Assembly (NCBI RefSeq): GCF_014596915.1
Contig: NZ_JACVWU010000037.1
Coordinates: 1-64,000 of the forward strand
From: Streptomyces sp. TRM68416
Lineage (GTDB): Bacteria; Actinomycetota; Actinomycetes; Streptomycetales; Streptomycetaceae
DNA: 64,000 nt
Direction of reading: 5' to 3'
Shown: positions 1-8,876 of the stretch, one piece after another
Numbering within the stretch: position 1 is the first letter of the stretch
Layout: every line of letters begins with the position of its first letter
The notes under the pieces: model-generated
Databases searched by the model: none
Told to the model about the DNA's origin: nothing
Seen by the model: only the letters and a program-made list of their open reading frames with translations
Position numbers and translations under genes: made by a program

Positions 1-1
1 G

Positions 2-472
2 CTAGGGCCTGCGCACCTCGTAGAGGAAGCAGCCGTACTCGACGGCCCGGACGTGGACCAGTGCCACGGCCGGGTCGTCGAATGCGTTGTGGAAGGCGTC
101 CTCGTCGAGGGTGGCCACCAGCTGTCCGCCCAGGATGCGCCCGTCGGCCGAGTACCGGCGGACCGTGCGGTGGGCGTTGGCGAAGGGGAGACCTGCGCCG
201 GAGGGGCCCGCGCACTCCTCGGCGTGGATGAAGACCGGGCCCTGTTCGTCGTAGGCGCCGGGGTCCACGCTGGTCTCGGCCGCCCAGCGGCGCAGCGGGG
301 CGTAGGAGACCAGCGCGATCCGCTCGCCCGGTGCGCTGCGGCGCAGGCAGCACCGCAGCGGTGCCCCGCCCTCCTCGTCGGTCACGGGGACCGTCTCGCG
401 GCCCGCGTCGTCGGTGGTGCGCAGTTCCTTCAGGATCGCGGGAGCGACGGGCCGTGCGGTGTACGTGGTCAT
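2..472 (-). CDS. DUF1203 family protein
   Basis: A 156-residue protein matching the DUF1203 pattern: a central RCCLRRSAPGE stretch, then GPVFIHAEEC, then a C-terminal VRAVEYGCFLYEV block. The family has no established biochemical role; two conserved Cys and the His-Ala-x-x-Cys segment suggest metal or redox chemistry, which is inference. The ATG at 472 (MTTYTARPV) is preferred over a start 11 codons upstream because the family begins near this point. It is divergent from pepN with about 110 bases between them. The TAG stop lies at the very left edge, so the gene is complete. Confidence 0.8.
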   Translation of the reverse strand: MTTYTARPVAPAILKELRTTDDAGRETVPVTDEEGGAPLRCCLRRSAPGERIALVSYAPLRRWAAETSVDPGAYDEQGPVFIHAEECAGPSGAGLPFANAHRTVRRYSADGRILGGQLVATLDEDAFHNAFDDPAVALVHVRAVEYGCFLYEVRRP

Positions 473-584
473 GGCTCCAGGCTCCCGCCCGTCCGCCCCG
501 GTCACCGGCGGGAAACGGACATCGCCTTCTGCTCAGGTCGCATGGAAGGATGGCCGAACCCACACATAACGAGGAGATGACCGC

Positions 585-3152
585 GTGCCTGGCACAAACC
601 TGACTCGCGAAGAGGCACAGCAGCGGGCGAAGCTGCTGACCGTTGACTCGTACGAGATCGATCTCGACCTCTCCGGCGCGCAGGAGGGCGGTACCTACCG
701 GTCCGTGACCACGGTGCGCTTCGACGTCGCCGAGTCCGGCGCGGAGTCCTTCATCGACCTGGTGGCACCGACCGTGCACGAGGTCACCCTGAACGGCGAC
801 GCGCTCGACGCGGACGAGGTGTTCAAGGACTCCCGGATCGCCCTTCCGGGGCTGCTGGAGGGCCGTAACGTCCTGCGGGTCGTCGCGGACTGCGCGTACA
901 CCAACACCGGCGAGGGCCTGCACCGCTTCGTCGACCCGGTCGACCAGCAGGCCTACCTGTACACCCAGTTCGAGGTGCCGGACGCCCGCCGCGTCTTCGC
1001 GTCCTTCGAGCAGCCCGACCTGAAGGCCACCTTCCAGTTCACCGTGAAGGCGCCCAGCGGCTGGACGGTCATCTCCAACTCGCCCACGCCCGAGCCGAAG
1101 GACGACGTCTGGACCTTCGAGCCGACGCCGCGCATCTCGACGTACATCACGGCTCTGATCGTCGGCCCGTACCACTCGGTGCACAGCGTGTACGAGAAGG
1201 ACGGGCAGTCCGTGCCGCTGGGCATCTACTGCCGCCCCTCCCTCGCCGAGTACCTCGACTCGGACGCGATCTTCGAGGTGACGCGGCAGGGCTTCGACTG
1301 GTTCCAGGAGAAGTTCGACTACGCGTACCCGTTCAAGAAGTACGACCAGTTGTTCGTGCCGGAGTTCAACGCGGGCGCGATGGAGAACGCGGGCGCGGTG
1401 ACCATCCGCGACCAGTACGTCTTCCGGTCCAAGGTGACGGACGCCGCGTACGAGATGCGCGCGGAGACCATCCTGCACGAGCTGGCCCACATGTGGTTCG
1501 GCGACCTGGTCACCATGGAGTGGTGGAACGACCTGTGGCTGAACGAGTCGTTCGCCACCTACACGTCGATCGCCTGCCAGGCGTACGCGCCCGAGTCGCG
1601 CTGGCCGCACTCCTGGACCACCTTCGCCAACTCCATGAAGACGTGGGCCTACCGCCAGGACCAGCTGCCGTCCACGCACCCGATCATGGCCGAGATCCGT
1701 GACCTGGACGACGTCCTGGTCAACTTCGACGGCATCACGTACGCCAAGGGCGCCTCCGTCCTCAAGCAGCTCGTCGCCTACGTCGGCATGGACGAGTTCT
1801 TCGGCGGGGTGCAGGCGTACTTCAAGCGCCACGCGTTCGGCAACACGCGCCTGTCCGACCTGCTGGGCGCGCTGGAGGAGACCTCCGGCCGCGACCTGAA
1901 GAACTGGTCGGAGAAATGGCTGCAGACGGCCGGCATCAACGTCCTGCGGCCCGAGATCGAGACGGACGCGAACGGCGTCATCACCTCCTTCGCCATCCGC
2001 CAGGAGGCCCCGGCCCTGCCCGCCGGCGCCAAGGGCGAGCCGACGCTGCGGCCGCACCGGATCGCGGTCGGCCTGTACGAGCTCGATGACGAGAGCGGCA
2101 AGCTGGTGCGCGACGAGCGCGTCGAGCTGGACGTGGACGGCGAACTGACCGACGTACCGCAGCTGGTGGGCAAGCGCCGTCCGGCCGTGGTGCTCCTCAA
2201 CGACGACGACCTGTCGTACGCCAAGGTCCGCCTCGACGAGCAGTCGCTGGCCTTCGTCACCGAGCACCTGGGCGACTTCGAGTCCTCGCTGCCGCGCGCG
2301 CTGTGCTGGGCGTCGGCGTGGGACATGACGCGGGACGCCGAGCTGGCCACCAGCGACTACCTCTCCCTCGTCCTGTCCGGCATCGGCAAGGAGTCGGACA
2401 TCGGCGTCGTGCAGTCGCTGCACCGCCAGGTGAAGCTGGCGATCGACCTGTACGGCGCGCCGGCCGGTCGCGAGGCCCTGCTGACCCGCTGGACGGACGC
2501 GACGCTGGCGCACCTGCGGTCGGCGGTGGCGGGCAGCGACCACCAGCTGGCGTGGGCGCGGGCGTTCGCGGCGACGGCCCGTACGCCGGAGCAGCTGGAC
2601 CTGCTGGAGGCGCTGCTGGACGGTTCGCAGACGATCGAGGGCCTGGTCGTGGACACGGAGCTGCGGTGGGCGTTCGTGCAGCGTCTGGCCGCGGTGGGCC
2701 GCTTCGACGAGGCGGAGATCGCGGCCGAGTACGAGCGGGACAGGACGGCCGCGGGCGAGCGTCACGCGGCCACCGCCCGTGCGGCGCGGCCGACTCCGGA
2801 GGCGAAGGCCGAGGCGTGGGCGTCGGTCATCGAGTCCGACAAGCTGCCCAACGCCGTCCAGGAGGCGGTCATCTCGGGCTTCGTCCAGACCGACCAGCGC
2901 GAGCTGCTGTCCGCGTACACGGACAAGTACTTCGAGGTCGTCAAGGGCATCTGGGACGCCCGCTCCCACGAGATCGCCCAGCAGATCGCGGTCGGCCTCT
3001 ACCCGACGCTCCAGGTCTCGCAGGACACCCTGGACCGGACGGACGCCTGGCTGGCGTCCGCCGAGCCCAACGCGGCCCTGCGCCGCCTGGTCTCGGAGTC
3101 CCGTTCGGGTGTGGAGCGCGCGCTGAGGGCGCAGGCGGCGGACGCCTCGTAG
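585..3152 (+). CDS. pepN: Aminopeptidase N (M1 zinc metallopeptidase)
   Basis: An 855-residue cytosolic M1 aminopeptidase that removes N-terminal residues from peptides. The exopeptidase motif GAMEN is at residues 264-268. The zinc site is HELAH at 298-302, with the third ligand Glu321 in the NES motif 19 residues after the second His. The C-terminal half is the helical ERAP1-like domain, and full length is normal for actinobacterial PepN. The GTG start at 585 has a GAGGAG ribosome-binding site at 571-576. It is monocistronic and ends at a strong hairpin shared with the convergent sigma-factor operon. Confidence 0.96.
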   Translation: MPGTNLTREEAQQRAKLLTVDSYEIDLDLSGAQEGGTYRSVTTVRFDVAESGAESFIDLVAPTVHEVTLNGDALDADEVFKDSRIALPGLLEGRNVLRVVADCAYTNTGEGLHRFVDPVDQQAYLYTQFEVPDARRVFASFEQPDLKATFQFTVKAPSGWTVISNSPTPEPKDDVWTFEPTPRISTYITALIVGPYHSVHSVYEKDGQSVPLGIYCRPSLAEYLDSDAIFEVTRQGFDWFQEKFDYAYPFKKYDQLFVPEFNAGAMENAGAVTIRDQYVFRSKVTDAAYEMRAETILHELAHMWFGDLVTMEWWNDLWLNESFATYTSIACQAYAPESRWPHSWTTFANSMKTWAYRQDQLPSTHPIMAEIRDLDDVLVNFDGITYAKGASVLKQLVAYVGMDEFFGGVQAYFKRHAFGNTRLSDLLGALEETSGRDLKNWSEKWLQTAGINVLRPEIETDANGVITSFAIRQEAPALPAGAKGEPTLRPHRIAVGLYELDDESGKLVRDERVELDVDGELTDVPQLVGKRRPAVVLLNDDDLSYAKVRLDEQSLAFVTEHLGDFESSLPRALCWASAWDMTRDAELATSDYLSLVLSGIGKESDIGVVQSLHRQVKLAIDLYGAPAGREALLTRWTDATLAHLRSAVAGSDHQLAWARAFAATARTPEQLDLLEALLDGSQTIEGLVVDTELRWAFVQRLAAVGRFDEAEIAAEYERDRTAAGERHAATARAARPTPEAKAEAWASVIESDKLPNAVQEAVISGFVQTDQRELLSAYTDKYFEVVKGIWDARSHEIAQQIAVGLYPTLQVSQDTLDRTDAWLASAEPNAALRRLVSESRSGVERALRAQAADAS

Positions 3153-3166
3153 GCACGGCACCGGCA

Positions 3167-3207
3167 CCGCTCGGGGCGCCCGGTTCGACACCGGGTGCCC
3201 CGAGCGG
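3167..3207. terminator. Bidirectional terminator hairpin between pepN and CU044_5270 gene
   Basis: Two 17-base arms (3167-3183 and 3191-3207) pair with one G-T wobble around a 7-base loop. The hairpin lies between two convergent genes and has no T tract, as is usual for Streptomyces terminators. Confidence 0.8.
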
Positions 3208-3216
3208 CGGGGTGGG

Positions 3217-4269
3217 TCAGGGGCGGGCGCCGGGCTTGTCGACCACGCCCCAGCCGAGCCGGGCGGTGATCACCGCGTTGGACGCCGGAAGGGGCGCGAA
3301 GGTCACCTCACCGGATCCGCGCGACTCCTCCTTGGACGGCCCGGCGGGCCTCGTGCGCTGCTTCTCGCCCAGGTAGGCGTACGTCTTCGGGTCGAAGAAC
3401 AGCTCCTGCTTGCCCTGCCAGCCGGCGGCGGAGGGCTTGGCGTAGTTCACGCTCACGCCGATCGCCGCGCGCCCGAGGGGATCCTTGACGCCCTTCTCCA
3501 CGCGGGCGCCGGGGATCTTCGCCAGCGCCCGGAACAGGCCCGCCTGGACATGGGAGGGGAGGAGCACCGAGCGGTAGAGGACGTTGATCTCCCGCCAGTC
3601 GCGCTCCGCGCGCGTCTCCCCCTTGATGTCGCCGATGGCGTGCTCCTCGCGGATGCGCTTCATCATGCGGTCGGGATCGCTGGGCAGGGTGCTGAGGAAG
3701 CGCCAGAACTGCCGCTGCGAGCGGTCGTCATAGCCTTCCTTCGCCCACTTCTCCTCCTGGTTGGGGCCGTACCAGACCTGGAGCTTGTTCGGGTCGAAGT
3801 CGGACATGTCGCCCTCGCCGGGCAGCCCGGGCAGGTTCGCGTGGCCGGTGCCGTCCCAGCGGGTCCACTCCTCCGAGGTCTGCGGCTTGCCCTGCGTGAA
3901 GGACATGGACTTCTCGTAGACCCACTGCTTGGGTCCGGGTTCGGTGACGGCCTGCTTCTCCACGGTGGTGGCGGCGAGTTCGAGGGCCGCGGCCGAGGCC
4001 TGCGCCGACAGCAGCCCGCCGCCGTCGGCCGGGGCGGCGCCGTCGGGCAGCGAGACGACGATGCCGGCGGTCACGGCGAGCGCGCCGGTCGCCGCCGCGG
4101 TCACCAGGAAGGTCCTGCGGGTCCTGCGGGGCGGGCGCACCGGCGCCGGGTCGGCCGCGGTCTCCTGGCGGAAGGCCTGGGTGAGCCTCACCCGCGCTGG
4201 GGCGAGCCGGGCGGTGTCGGGCAGGGGGGCGTCGGTGTGCAGGGCGCGGAGGTCGGACAGCTCGTTCAT
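3217..4269 (-). CDS. CU044_5270 family membrane protein, sigma-factor partner
   Basis: A 350-residue protein with a cytoplasmic N-terminus (about 1-50, Arg/Pro-rich at its end), one transmembrane helix at about 52-75 and a large external domain with WTRWDGTGHANLPG and YLGEK segments typical of the CU044_5270 family. These proteins are regularly encoded beside ECF sigma factors and probably tether or inhibit them; the anti-sigma role is inferred from context. Its ATG overlaps the sigma-factor stop by four bases (ATGA, 4266-4269), so translation is coupled. It shares a terminator with convergent pepN. Confidence 0.8.
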   Translation of the reverse strand: MNELSDLRALHTDAPLPDTARLAPARVRLTQAFRQETAADPAPVRPPRRTRRTFLVTAAATGALAVTAGIVVSLPDGAAPADGGGLLSAQASAAALELAATTVEKQAVTEPGPKQWVYEKSMSFTQGKPQTSEEWTRWDGTGHANLPGLPGEGDMSDFDPNKLQVWYGPNQEEKWAKEGYDDRSQRQFWRFLSTLPSDPDRMMKRIREEHAIGDIKGETRAERDWREINVLYRSVLLPSHVQAGLFRALAKIPGARVEKGVKDPLGRAAIGVSVNYAKPSAAGWQGKQELFFDPKTYAYLGEKQRTRPAGPSKEESRGSGEVTFAPLPASNAVITARLGWGVVDKPGARP

Positions 4270-4871
4270 GCGGGCTCACCTTCGGGTATGCGAGCTTCGA
4301 GGGCGGGGTTGTGGGGGTCCGTGGCGGCGCGCAGCTTCCTGCGGGCACGGTTGAGCCGGGAACGGACGGTTCCCACGGGGATGTCCAGGGCCTGGGCGAT
4401 CTCCTGGTAGCTGAAGTCGGCCCAGGCGAAGAGCAGCAGCACATGCCGGTCCCCGGCGGAGAGCCGGGCCAGCGCCTTGGCCAGGGGGCGGGCTGCGGAC
4501 TGCGCGGCGATGCGGTCGTCGGCGGAGTCGGTCCAGCTCTCGGCGACCGGGCTGGTGCCGGTGCGGGCAAGGATCTTCAGGGCCTTGACCTCCGCACGGC
4601 GGTGCCCGCTGATGTGTCTCGCGGCGATGCCGTGCAGCCAGGGCCGGACCCCGGCCCGGTCCGGGTCGAAGCGGTCCCGTATCCGGAACGCGGTCAGGAA
4701 GGTCTCCGCGGTGACGTCGTCGGCCGCGTCCCGGCCGAGCCGCCGGGCGACGTACCGGTGGATGGCTGGTGCGTGGCGGTCGAACAGCTCGGCGAACCGT
4801 TCGGGGTCGTCGAGCGACGCCGCGACGACGGCGGCGTCCCCGTCCGGGGTGTCGCGCGGGGAATCGGTCAT
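4266..4871 (-). CDS. ECF-type RNA polymerase sigma factor
   Basis: A 201-residue sigma-70 family factor. Region 2 contains FAELFDRHAPAIHRYVARRL, DDVTAETFLTAF and RPWLHGIA. Region 4 contains LLLFAWADFSYQEIAQAL followed by IPVGTVRSRLNRARRKL, the helix-turn-helix that reads the -35 element. The start chosen is MTDSPRD (ATG at 4871), because the longer reading frame upstream is Arg/Cys-rich sequence without homology. Overlap with the CU044_5270 gene indicates a sigma factor/membrane regulator pair. The signal sensed cannot be read from the sequence. Confidence 0.9.
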   Translation of the reverse strand: MTDSPRDTPDGDAAVVAASLDDPERFAELFDRHAPAIHRYVARRLGRDAADDVTAETFLTAFRIRDRFDPDRAGVRPWLHGIAARHISGHRRAEVKALKILARTGTSPVAESWTDSADDRIAAQSAARPLAKALARLSAGDRHVLLLFAWADFSYQEIAQALDIPVGTVRSRLNRARRKLRAATDPHNPALEARIPEGEPA

Positions 4872-5230
4872 CAAGGATCCGTCCGGTGAGAGGGCGGCAG
4901 AACGAGAAGAACTGCCTTCACCCCTACTTGGCAAGCCACACGAAAGCGGTTCACGCACACCGGGCGACAGCCGCGATCCCCGCACGTCCGTCCTCGGCGA
5001 GCCGCAGCACCCTGCGCCGCTCCCCCGCCCCGGACGGCAGCCCAAGCACCGTGCGTCCGCACTCGACACGCCGCACGAAACGCCGCACACGTCCCGCACG
5101 GGCGACCCGCAACACCTTGCGCCGCGCCCGCCCCGGCCGGTCGCCCCCCATCACCGCACACCCGTCGCACGGAACAGCTCACGCACCTCGGGCGGCCGCC
5201 CGAGGGCCGTACGTGCGCACTCGGTGCGGC
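4872..5230. other. 359-base intergenic region with diverged internal repeats
   Basis: No convincing gene is present. The stretch contains imperfect duplicated blocks around CGCAGCACCCTGCGCC and CGCAACACCTTGCGCC, and around GTGCGTCCGCACTCG and GTACGTGCGCACTCGG. It presumably holds the promoter of the sigma factor, but no clear -35/-10 pair could be assigned. Confidence 0.5.
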
Positions 5231-6244
5231 TCACGCGTTCCGCGCGGGCCGCTCCGGGAGCCCTACGTCCTCCGCCACGCCCCGAACCGGCGGCCCCGAA
5301 CGCCCCACCTCCTCCGCCACGCCCCGAACCGGCGGCCCCAGGCGCTCCACCTCCTCCGCCACGCCGCGCAGGGCGGTGAGGACCGTGCGCACCGCCGGGG
5401 CGTCCTCGCTGCCGCGGCGCACCGCTGCCACCACGTGCCGTACCGGGCGGTCGGCGCCCAGTTCGCGCATCACCACGCCGGCGCCGGGCACGGCGGCCGT
5501 GCGGGGGACCAGGGCGATGCCCAGGCCGGCCTCGACCATGGCCAGGATCGCGGGCCAGCCGGCGGCCGAGTGCGCCTGGGCGGGGCTGAATCCGGCGGCC
5601 TCGCAGGCTCCTCGGGTGATGTCCGACCAGGGGCCGCTGCCGCCGAAGATCCACGGTTCGGCGGCGAGGTCGGCCAGCCGCAGGGCCTCGGCGTCCGCCA
5701 GCGGGTGGGCGGGCGGCAGGGCCACGTCCAGCGGGTCGGCGAGCAGCGCGACGGTCCGGAAGCGGGCGTCGCGGGCGGTGGGTGCCTGGGCGGCGAGGGA
5801 GAGGGCGAGGTCGACCTCGCCGGCGCCGAGGAGGTCGTAGGCCTGGGCCGCCTCGGCCTCCCGCACCTGCACCCGTACCCCGGGGTGCGTGGCGCGCAGG
5901 GCGACCACGGCCGGTACGACGAGGGCGGGTACGGCGGTGGAGAAGGCGCCGATGCGCACCTCGCCGACCTCTCCGTCCGCGTACGCCGCCAACTCGGCCT
6001 CCGCCCGCTCCAGTTGCTCGAACACGGCTTCGGCGTGCCGCAGCACGAGGCGGGCCGCGTCGGTCAGCCGTACCCGCCGCCCGTGGGCCTCCAGCAGCGG
6101 CACGCCGAGCTGGCGGGCGAGGTTGGTCAGTTGCTGGGAGACGGCCGACGGAGTCATCCGCAGCGCCGCGGCCGTGGCGGTCACGGTCCCCTCCTCCCGC
6201 AGGGTCCGCAGGATCTGCAGTTTTCGGATGTCCCACTCGGCCAT
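5231..6244 (-). CDS. LysR family transcriptional regulator
   Basis: A 337-residue LysR regulator. The winged helix-turn-helix is at about 5-65 (ILRTLREEGTVTATAAAL, MTPSAVSQQLTNLARQLG), and the periplasmic-binding-protein-like effector domain spans about 90-295. The C-terminus is unusual: a 14-residue unit (VRGVAEEVGRSGPP and variants) is repeated nearly three times, encoded by a 42-base tandem repeat. It lies 14 bases downstream of an EamA exporter on the same strand, so the two are probably cotranscribed and the exporter is a candidate target. The effector is unknown. Confidence 0.92.
   Translation of the reverse strand: MAEWDIRKLQILRTLREEGTVTATAAALRMTPSAVSQQLTNLARQLGVPLLEAHGRRVRLTDAARLVLRHAEAVFEQLERAEAELAAYADGEVGEVRIGAFSTAVPALVVPAVVALRATHPGVRVQVREAEAAQAYDLLGAGEVDLALSLAAQAPTARDARFRTVALLADPLDVALPPAHPLADAEALRLADLAAEPWIFGGSGPWSDITRGACEAAGFSPAQAHSAAGWPAILAMVEAGLGIALVPRTAAVPGAGVVMRELGADRPVRHVVAAVRRGSEDAPAVRTVLTALRGVAEEVERLGPPVRGVAEEVGRSGPPVRGVAEDVGLPERPARNA
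5269..5370. repeat. 42-base tandem repeat inside the LysR gene
   Basis: The core TCCGCCACGCC recurs at 5271, 5313 and 5355, exactly 42 bases apart. The first two units are nearly identical and the third is partial. The repeat keeps reading frame and adds 14 residues per copy to the C-terminus of the regulator. Confidence 0.9.
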
Positions 6245-6258
6245 GGCGGCAACCTACG

Positions 6259-7185
6259 TCACCGGCGCGCGCCGCCCGCGCCGAGTACGACTCCGCCGAG
6301 GATCAGTGCCATGCACAGGGCCTGCCCCCACCCGGTGGCCTCGCCGAGGAGCGCCCAGGACAGCAGGGCCACGCACACCGGCTGGAGGTAGTAGACGACG
6401 CCCGCACGGACCGGGCCGATCAGGGCGATCGCCTTGTTCCAGGCGAAGAAGGCGACGGCGGAGGAGGCGACGCCGACGTAGAGGAGCGGCAGGACCGTGC
6501 CGGTCGTGGGGGTGAAGCCGCCCTGGAGGGCGAGGCTCGCTCCCTGCGCGGGCAGCAGCAGCACGGTGCCCAGCAGGAAGGTGGTGAACAGGAAGGCCGT
6601 ACCGCCCAGTTCCGCGGGCCGGCGGCGCAGGAGGGCGCTGTAGCCGCCGAAGCTGAAGGCCGCGGCGATCATCCACAGGTCGCCCACGGCGAGCGAGCCG
6701 CCGCCCCTGACCAGCAGGAGCACGCCCGTGCAGGCGACCAGCAGCCCGGCCACCCGGCGCGCCCCGAGCCGGACGCCGCTCATCCGCTCGAACACCGCCG
6801 TCAGCACCGGCGACGCGGCCATGATCATGCCCATGTTGGCGGCGGGCGTGGTCAGTCCGGCCTGGTTGACGAGGGTGTTGTAGACGGCGACGCCGAGGAG
6901 GGAGGCGAGCAGGACGTAACCGAACCGGCGGCGGATCAGCGCCCGCTGCCGCCAGGCCTGCCGCGCGCCGAAGGGGGCCACCACGACCAGGGCCACGACC
7001 CAGCGCCAGAAGGCGTGCTGGACCGGCGGCACGCTGTCGTGCAGCGCGCGGGAGGTGACGAAGCTGCCGGACCAGACGAGCGTGGCGAGGGCGGCGAGCG
7101 CGATCCCCACGACGGGGGCGGCTGTCGTGGGGATCGGGGCGCGGGAGGTCGTAGGGGCGGTTCGGTGGGCGGTGGCGACGGCCAC
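6259..7185 (-). CDS. EamA family (drug/metabolite transporter) exporter
   Basis: A 308-residue inner-membrane protein with about ten hydrophobic helices arranged as two EamA repeats (first about 30-160, second about 170-300), typical of 10-TMS drug/metabolite transporters exporting small metabolites or amino acids. The repeat signature NTLVNQAGLTTPAANMGMI and the Glu-bearing C-terminal segment LLGEATGW are visible. The GTG start at 7185 has an AAAGGA site nearby. LysR follows 14 bases downstream. Three perfect 8-base repeats sit in its leader. Substrate unknown. Confidence 0.9.
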   Translation of the reverse strand: MAVATAHRTAPTTSRAPIPTTAAPVVGIALAALATLVWSGSFVTSRALHDSVPPVQHAFWRWVVALVVVAPFGARQAWRQRALIRRRFGYVLLASLLGVAVYNTLVNQAGLTTPAANMGMIMAASPVLTAVFERMSGVRLGARRVAGLLVACTGVLLLVRGGGSLAVGDLWMIAAAFSFGGYSALLRRRPAELGGTAFLFTTFLLGTVLLLPAQGASLALQGGFTPTTGTVLPLLYVGVASSAVAFFAWNKAIALIGPVRAGVVYYLQPVCVALLSWALLGEATGWGQALCMALILGGVVLGAGGARR

Positions 7186-7214
7186 GTAGGTCCTTTCGCT
7201 GGGACGGGGTCTCG

Positions 7215-7238
7215 GTGGATCTGTGGATCTGTGGATCT
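7215..7238. repeat. Three perfect tandem copies of GTGGATCT
   Basis: An 8-base unit occurs three times without interruption, just upstream of the EamA exporter start and overlapping the stop codon of the next exporter gene. It lies in the probable leader of the downstream gene. Confidence 0.9.
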
Positions 7239-8178
7239 ACCGTCGCAGCGCGTGACCTGTCAGGTCCATCGAATCTTTTCGATCACTCTTTTCAGCAGAA
7301 CTGAACAATTGACCCCTGGCGTCCTTCGGCGCGATCTGCCCGGCGACCGTCGCCCCGAACGCCAGCGCCATGCCCACGAGCTGCACCGGCGTCAGTGCCT
7401 GGCCGAGGGCCGCCCAGCCGACGACCGCGGCGGTCAGCGGGGAGAGCGGGCCGAGAAAGGTGACCTGCGTGGCGGAGAGCCGGCCGATGCCGCGGAACCA
7501 GAGCCAGTAGGCCACCGCCGTGTTCGCCAGCGCGAGGTAGGCGTACCCGCCGAGGGCGCGGCCGTCCAGCGCGGGCGGCGCGCCCTCGGCCAGGAGGGCG
7601 ACCGGCGCGATGAGCAGGCCGCCGGCGGTCAGCTGCCAGCCGGTCAGCGCGAGCGGGCCGACCCCGTCGGGGCGGCCCCATTTCTTCGTCAGCACGGTGC
7701 CGGTGGACATCGAGGCGGCGGAGGCGAGGGCCGCGAGCACACCGAGCGCGTCCAGCGCCCCCGCCGCCCTGAGCACGACCAGGCTGACCCCGAACGCGGC
7801 CACGACCCCGGTCAGCACCGCGCGCACGGTCGGCCGCTGTCCCAGCAGCACCGCGGACAGGCCCACCACGAGCAGCGGCCCGACCGAGCCGACGACCGCC
7901 GCCATGCCGCCGGGCAGCCGGTACGCGGACAGGAACAGCAGCGGGAAGAAAGCGCCGATGTTCAGCGCGCCGAGCACCGCCGCCTTCCACCACCAGGCGC
8001 CGCGCGGCAGCACCCGGGCGAGCGCCAGGAGCAGCAGCCCGGCGGGCAGCGCCCGCAGCAGGCCGGTGAACAGGGGGCGGTCCGGCGGCAGGAACTCGGT
8101 GGTGACCACGTAGGTGGTGCCCCAGGAGACGGGGGCGAGCGCGGTGAGGGCGATGAGCGCGGGGCGGCTGGCGGCCAT
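7237..8178 (-). CDS. EamA family exporter, MarR-linked
   Basis: A 313-residue EamA transporter with about ten helices, beginning ALTALAPVSWGTTYVVTTEF, the classic first helix of the YdcZ/RhtA-like group, and ending in a charged cytoplasmic tail after TVAGQIAPKDARGQ. It probably exports a toxic metabolite or amino acid derivative. It is divergent from a MarR regulator; a perfect 26-base palindrome lies between the two starts, so it is the likely MarR target. It is distinct from the neighbouring EamA gene and is not an obvious recent duplicate. Confidence 0.9.
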   Translation of the reverse strand: MAASRPALIALTALAPVSWGTTYVVTTEFLPPDRPLFTGLLRALPAGLLLLALARVLPRGAWWWKAAVLGALNIGAFFPLLFLSAYRLPGGMAAVVGSVGPLLVVGLSAVLLGQRPTVRAVLTGVVAAFGVSLVVLRAAGALDALGVLAALASAASMSTGTVLTKKWGRPDGVGPLALTGWQLTAGGLLIAPVALLAEGAPPALDGRALGGYAYLALANTAVAYWLWFRGIGRLSATQVTFLGPLSPLTAAVVGWAALGQALTPVQLVGMALAFGATVAGQIAPKDARGQLFSSAEKSDRKDSMDLTGHALRR

Positions 8179-8207
8179 GGGGACGCACCCTTCAGATAGG
8201 TCGATAG

Positions 8208-8233
8208 AAAGTAGCTTACCCGTAAGCTACTTT
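8208..8233. promoter_or_regulatory. Perfect 12-2-12 palindrome, probable MarR operator
   Basis: AAAGTAGCTTAC and its exact reverse complement are separated by CC. The site lies 30 bases upstream of the EamA ATG (8178), in the region shared with the divergent MarR gene. The length and symmetry fit a MarR dimer site; the binding assignment is inference from position. Confidence 0.8.
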
Positions 8234-8314
8234 TACGCAAGCAGCTTTTCCGGGGTCCGCTTTCCCGTGATCCACTTTCTTGCGGCCGACCGTTCCAGGT
8301 CCGATACTCGGCCC

Positions 8315-8815
8315 ATGAATGCACGCCCGGAGCAGCGCAGGGACGCCGTCGACGCGATCATCGACCAGTGGGCGGACGTACGGCCCGACCTCGACACGGC
8401 CGCGATGGAGGTCTTCGGGCGGATCGGCCGCCTCGCGCGGACGATGGGCGACCGCATGGAGAAGACGTACGCGCGCTTCGGGATCTCCCGCGGCGAGTTC
8501 GACGTCCTGGCCACGCTGCGGCGCTCCGGAGAGCCGTACACCCTCTCGCCGCGGCAGCTCTCGGCGACGCTGATGCTGACCACGGGGGGCATGACGGGGC
8601 GGCTGGACAAGCTGGAGCGGGCCGGCCTGCTGCGGAGGTCGCCGGATCCGCACGACCGGCGCGGGCTCCAGGTGAGCCTGACGGAGGAGGGGCTGCGGAT
8701 CGTCGACGAGGCGGTCGGCGCGGGTCTCGCCGTGCAGACGGAGGCACTGTCGGTGCTGGACGCCGAACAGGCCGGCCAACTGGCCGACCTGTTGCGGGAG
8801 TTGCTCAGGGACTGA
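8315..8815 (+). CDS. MarR family transcriptional regulator
   Basis: A 166-residue winged-helix regulator. The recognition part is LSPRQLSATLMLTTGGMTGR, followed by the wing RRSPDPHDRRGLQVSLTEEG, and dimerization helices lie at both ends. The ATG at 8315 (MNARPEQRRD) is preferred over a frame that extends 67 codons upstream through the palindromic operator. It is divergent from an EamA exporter, a standard MarR arrangement in which the repressor releases the operator on ligand binding. Confidence 0.92.
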   Translation: MNARPEQRRDAVDAIIDQWADVRPDLDTAAMEVFGRIGRLARTMGDRMEKTYARFGISRGEFDVLATLRRSGEPYTLSPRQLSATLMLTTGGMTGRLDKLERAGLLRRSPDPHDRRGLQVSLTEEGLRIVDEAVGAGLAVQTEALSVLDAEQAGQLADLLRELLRD

Positions 8816-8876
8816 AGGGACCGAAGGGGCCGTAGGGACCGAGGGGCTGTAGGGACCGAAGGGACCGAGAGGGCTC
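8816..8876. repeat. Short GGGACCGAAGGG-type tandem repeats after the MarR gene
   Basis: Variants of GGGACCGAAGGG and GGGGCTGTA alternate several times between the MarR stop and the stop of the convergent monooxygenase gene. No hairpin terminator is obvious. Confidence 0.6.

Noticed and set aside
4951..5182. Short minus-strand frames between the sigma factor and LysR genes
   Set aside because: Arg-rich, no ribosome-binding site, no family; they arise from diverged repeats in the gap.
5782..8199. 805-codon open frame on the plus strand across two EamA genes
   Set aside because: Low-complexity Arg/Gly/Pro sequence antisense to clear transporter genes; a high-GC shadow frame.
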